8,401 bases of DNA from the NCBI GenBank assembly GCA_937874315.1, contig CALNAE010000059.1:1-8401 (forward strand), read 5' to 3'. The notes under the pieces were generated by a model. The model did not search any database. It saw nothing but the letters and a program-made list of their open reading frames with translations, and was not told where the DNA came from. The DNA is from an uncultured Bifidobacterium sp. (GTDB lineage: Bacteria > Actinomycetota > Actinomycetes > Actinomycetales > Bifidobacteriaceae). The position numbers and the translations under genes were made by a program. Positions 6,715 to 8,401 of this stretch are shown here, one piece after another (within the stretch, counting starts at the first letter, position 1; each line of letters opens with the position of its first letter).

Positions 6715-8142
6715 ATGGGTATCAAGGTTCTGATCATTGGTTCGGGGGCACGCGAACACGCGATTGCCAGCACGCTGCTACGCAGCAAGAGCATAGACGA
6801 GGTCACCGTAGCGCCGGGGAACATCGGCATGGCGCGCGACGGCATCCGCATCACCCAACTCAGCATGGCCAACCATGCCGCCCTCATCGACTTCGTAAAG
6901 GACAACGACTACGACTGGGTGTTCGTCGGCCCCGAGGTCCCGCTGATCGAAGGCATCATCGACGACTTCGAGAACGCCGGGATCAAGGCGTTCGGACCGA
7001 CCAAGGCGGCGGCGCAGATCGAAGGCTCGAAGGACTTCGCCAAACAGCTCATGACTCGGCATAACATCCCGACCGCAGGATACGAAACCTTCGACGATCT
7101 CGATCAGGCCCGGCAGTACGTGCTCGACCACGGTGCGCCCATCGTCATCAAGGCCGACGGACTCGCGGGCGGCAAAGGCGTGACCGTCGCGATGGACACC
7201 GACGCCGCGCTCGACGCGCTACGCAGCCTGTTCGTCGACCACCGCTTCGGCAACGCCGGTATGAAGGTGGTGATCGAGGACTTCCTGCAGGGACAGGAGT
7301 TCTCGCTGATGAGCTTCGTTCACGGCACGCAGTTCTGGCCCATGCCCATCGCACAGGATCACAAACGGGCCTATGACGGCGACAAAGGGCCGAATACCGG
7401 CGGCATGGGCGCCTACAGCCCGGTTCCGCAGATCGGTGACGACGTCGTCGCCACCGCCATCGAGACGATCGTACGGCCGACGGTTCAGGCGATGGCCGAG
7501 GAGGGCACGCCGTTCACCGGCGTGTTGTACGCGGGATTGATCGCCACGGATGACGGTCCAAAGGTCATTGAGTTCAATGCCCGATTCGGGGACCCCGAGA
7601 CCGAAGTCGTGCTGCCCAGACTGACTTCCGACTTCGGGGCGGCCATCGACGATATACTCAACGACCGTGATCCCGACTTCACCTGGGACACCGGCAGCAC
7701 CACCCTCGGCGTGATCCTCGCATCGGACGGCTATCCCGCACACCCCAAGACCGGCTCACCCATAGCACTCATCCCCACCGACGCCAAGACGCATATCTAT
7801 TATGCCGGCGTCGCCGGGGCGCCGAAACCCGAGAACCGGTCTGCCGCCCCGGTCGATGGTACGGTGGACGGCTTCACCGTGAACATGCCCGCCGATACCG
7901 CCGCAGGCACCACCGCGGGGAACGGCCGGGACGGCGACGTCGCGCAGGCTGAGCACGCAAGCGGACTGGTAACCAATTCGGGCCGGGTGCTGCTGTTGGA
8001 AACCACCGCCGCCGATATCCGCAGCGCCCAGCAGCACATCTACGAGTTGCTGGATCATGTGGACACCGCAGGCATGTTCTATCGTCACGATATCGGCAAC
8101 AAGGCACTGGACGCGCTGTCTCAGGTGCCGGCCGACGAATAA
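6715..8142 (+). CDS. purD: Phosphoribosylamine-glycine ligase (GAR synthetase) with a C-terminal insertion
   Basis: Catalyses step 2: 5-phosphoribosylamine + glycine + ATP gives GAR + ADP + Pi, taking up the unstable product of PurF. The N-terminal domain opens with GSGAREHA at 9-16 and has GPEVPL at 72-77. The ATP-grasp part shows KADGLAGGKGV at 146-156, NTGGMGAYSP at 227-236 and the metal-binding stretch EFNARFGDPE at 286-295. The C-terminal domain resumes with LVTNSGRVLLLE from 418. The protein has 475 residues, while typical PurD has about 420-430. The excess is explained by an Ala/Gly/Thr-rich insertion between YYAGV (ending at 366) and the 418 motif. The catalytic motifs are intact, so activity is expected. 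The start is supported by AAGGA nine bases upstream and by the glycine-rich loop lying at its normal distance from the N-terminus. Confidence 0.97.
   Translation: MGIKVLIIGSGAREHAIASTLLRSKSIDEVTVAPGNIGMARDGIRITQLSMANHAALIDFVKDNDYDWVFVGPEVPLIEGIIDDFENAGIKAFGPTKAAAQIEGSKDFAKQLMTRHNIPTAGYETFDDLDQARQYVLDHGAPIVIKADGLAGGKGVTVAMDTDAALDALRSLFVDHRFGNAGMKVVIEDFLQGQEFSLMSFVHGTQFWPMPIAQDHKRAYDGDKGPNTGGMGAYSPVPQIGDDVVATAIETIVRPTVQAMAEEGTPFTGVLYAGLIATDDGPKVIEFNARFGDPETEVVLPRLTSDFGAAIDDILNDRDPDFTWDTGSTTLGVILASDGYPAHPKTGSPIALIPTDAKTHIYYAGVAGAPKPENRSAAPVDGTVDGFTVNMPADTAAGTTAGNGRDGDVAQAEHASGLVTNSGRVLLLETTAADIRSAQQHIYELLDHVDTAGMFYRHDIGNKALDALSQVPADE
7813..7962 (+). other. Insertion-bearing segment of purD (codons 367-416)
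   Basis: These 50 codons replace a linker of roughly 10 residues in Escherichia coli PurD, between the HAG/YAG strand and the GGRVL strand. The composition is rich in Ala, Gly, Thr and Asp, with no Cys and few large hydrophobics, as expected for a flexible surface loop. The reading frame is kept and base composition resembles that of the flanking gene, so it does not look like a recently inserted mobile element. Confidence 0.6.
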
Positions 8143-8200
8143 CGGCGACTAGCGGTCCGGCATCGTCACGCCGCCGGGCATCCGGTTCCCGCATACGACC

Positions 8201-8239
8201 GGTACGCAACCGAGGTACGAGCCGGAGGTACGCAGCCGA
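8201..8239 (+). repeat. Three 13-bp tandem repeats downstream of purD
   Basis: The units are GGTACGCAACCGA (8201-8213), GGTACGAGCCGGA (8214-8226) and GGTACGCAGCCGA (8227-8239), in perfect head-to-tail register, followed by TACGGCAGG, which resembles a decayed fourth copy. The first and third units differ at one base. Each unit carries the palindrome GTAC. Because 13 is not a multiple of three, the array is unlikely to be maintained as protein repeats. It may be a chance minisatellite or a set of protein-binding sites. Confidence 0.6.
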
Positions 8240-8302
8240 TACGGCAGGTTGGCGTTGTTCCCGCATCTCGTCCGCGCCGTACCACCGTCGCTCGGAGGTG
8301 CG

Positions 8303-8349
8303 GGACTCACTGTGCAGTCCGCGACCGACATGGACTCGGCAGTGAGGCC
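8303..8349 (+). repeat. Two-tier imperfect inverted repeat (possible T-less terminator or RNA structure)
   Basis: CTCACTG (8306-8312) pairs with CAGTGAG (8340-8346), and inside it AGTCC (8316-8320) pairs with GGACT (8332-8336) around an 11-base loop. Beyond one mismatch the outer stem gains GG/CC at 8303-8304 and 8348-8349. This gives about 14 Watson-Crick pairs in 47 bases. No T run follows on the plus strand, so it is not a classic intrinsic terminator. It lies about 160 bases after purD, and could belong to the purD transcript end or to the leader of a neighbour beyond the window. Confidence 0.45.
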
Positions 8350-8352
8350 GTC

Positions 8353-8401
8353 GTCGTCATATCATCGGCAAGCTCATGACGTTGTCGCGATTCATGACGA
8401 C
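8353..8401. repeat. Inverted GTCGTCAT/ATGACGAC pair and direct TCATGACG repeats at the window edge
   Basis: GTCGTCAT at 8353-8360 is the exact reverse complement of ATGACGAC at 8394-8401. TCATGACG also occurs twice directly, at 8374-8381 and 8392-8399, 18 bases apart. The structure reaches the last base and may continue outside, so its full extent is unknown. It could be an operator region of the next gene or a chance cluster. Confidence 0.35.

Noticed and set aside
8143..8175. Intrinsic terminator directly after purD
   Set aside because: CGGCG at 8143-8147 can pair with CGCCG at 8169-8173, but the stem is only 5 bp with a 21-base loop and no T tract follows.
8149..8331. 60-codon minus-strand frame starting MSVADCTVSP
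   Set aside because: Its codons look fairly plausible and it contains four cysteines, but there is no Shine-Dalgarno before the ATG, no recognisable family, and it runs across the 13-bp tandem array, whose period breaks frame. Kept out of the gene list, although a small or decayed gene cannot be excluded.
1..8401. Riboswitch, tRNA, rRNA, CRISPR array, insertion sequence or phage gene
   Set aside because: The gaps are short and show no purine-type riboswitch core, cloverleaf, regularly spaced repeats with spacers, or transposase motif. All long coding sequence is explained by the four pur genes.

Overview
The window carries four consecutive plus-strand genes of de novo purine synthesis, purL, purF, purM and purD, and almost nothing else. 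High GC content, strongly GC-biased third codon positions, AAGGAG-type ribosome binding sites and the protein sequences point to a high-GC Gram-positive. A single-polypeptide PurL of about 1240 residues (clade II) next to a PurF with a short propeptide and an N-terminal-nucleophile cysteine fits Bifidobacteriaceae best, most likely Bifidobacterium. Most other actinobacteria make PurS, PurQ and PurL as separate proteins. The genus call is inference from recognised sequences; no search was run.

Layout: 1-47 is a pyrimidine-rich leader with no G from 5 to 41. purL follows (GTG at 69 preferred; ATG at 48 is the longer alternative) and ends at 3791. A 139-base gap holds small inverted repeats and a weak promoter candidate. 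purF runs 3931-5496, starting at TTG behind a strong Shine-Dalgarno. After 59 bases comes purM (5556-6614), and after 100 bases purD (6715-8142). The last 259 bases (8143-8401) contain no convincing gene, but hold a 13-bp tandem repeat, a two-tier inverted repeat and terminal TCATGACG repeats.

Pathway: PurF makes phosphoribosylamine from PRPP and glutamine (step 1). PurD joins glycine to give GAR (step 2). The GAR transformylase (step 3, PurN or PurT) is not in the window. PurL converts FGAR to FGAM (step 4) and PurM closes the ring to AIR (step 5). The same-strand order suggests one transcript, although gaps of 59-139 bases leave room for internal signals.

This is a core metabolic locus, and I see no new defence, mobile or toxin system. 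The points worth a second look are an insertion of roughly 35-45 residues in the C-terminal domain of PurD, a Cys-to-Tyr change at one predicted Fe-S ligand of PurF, a repetitive Pro/Thr tail on PurF, start-codon choices in purL and purF, and the repeats downstream of purD.
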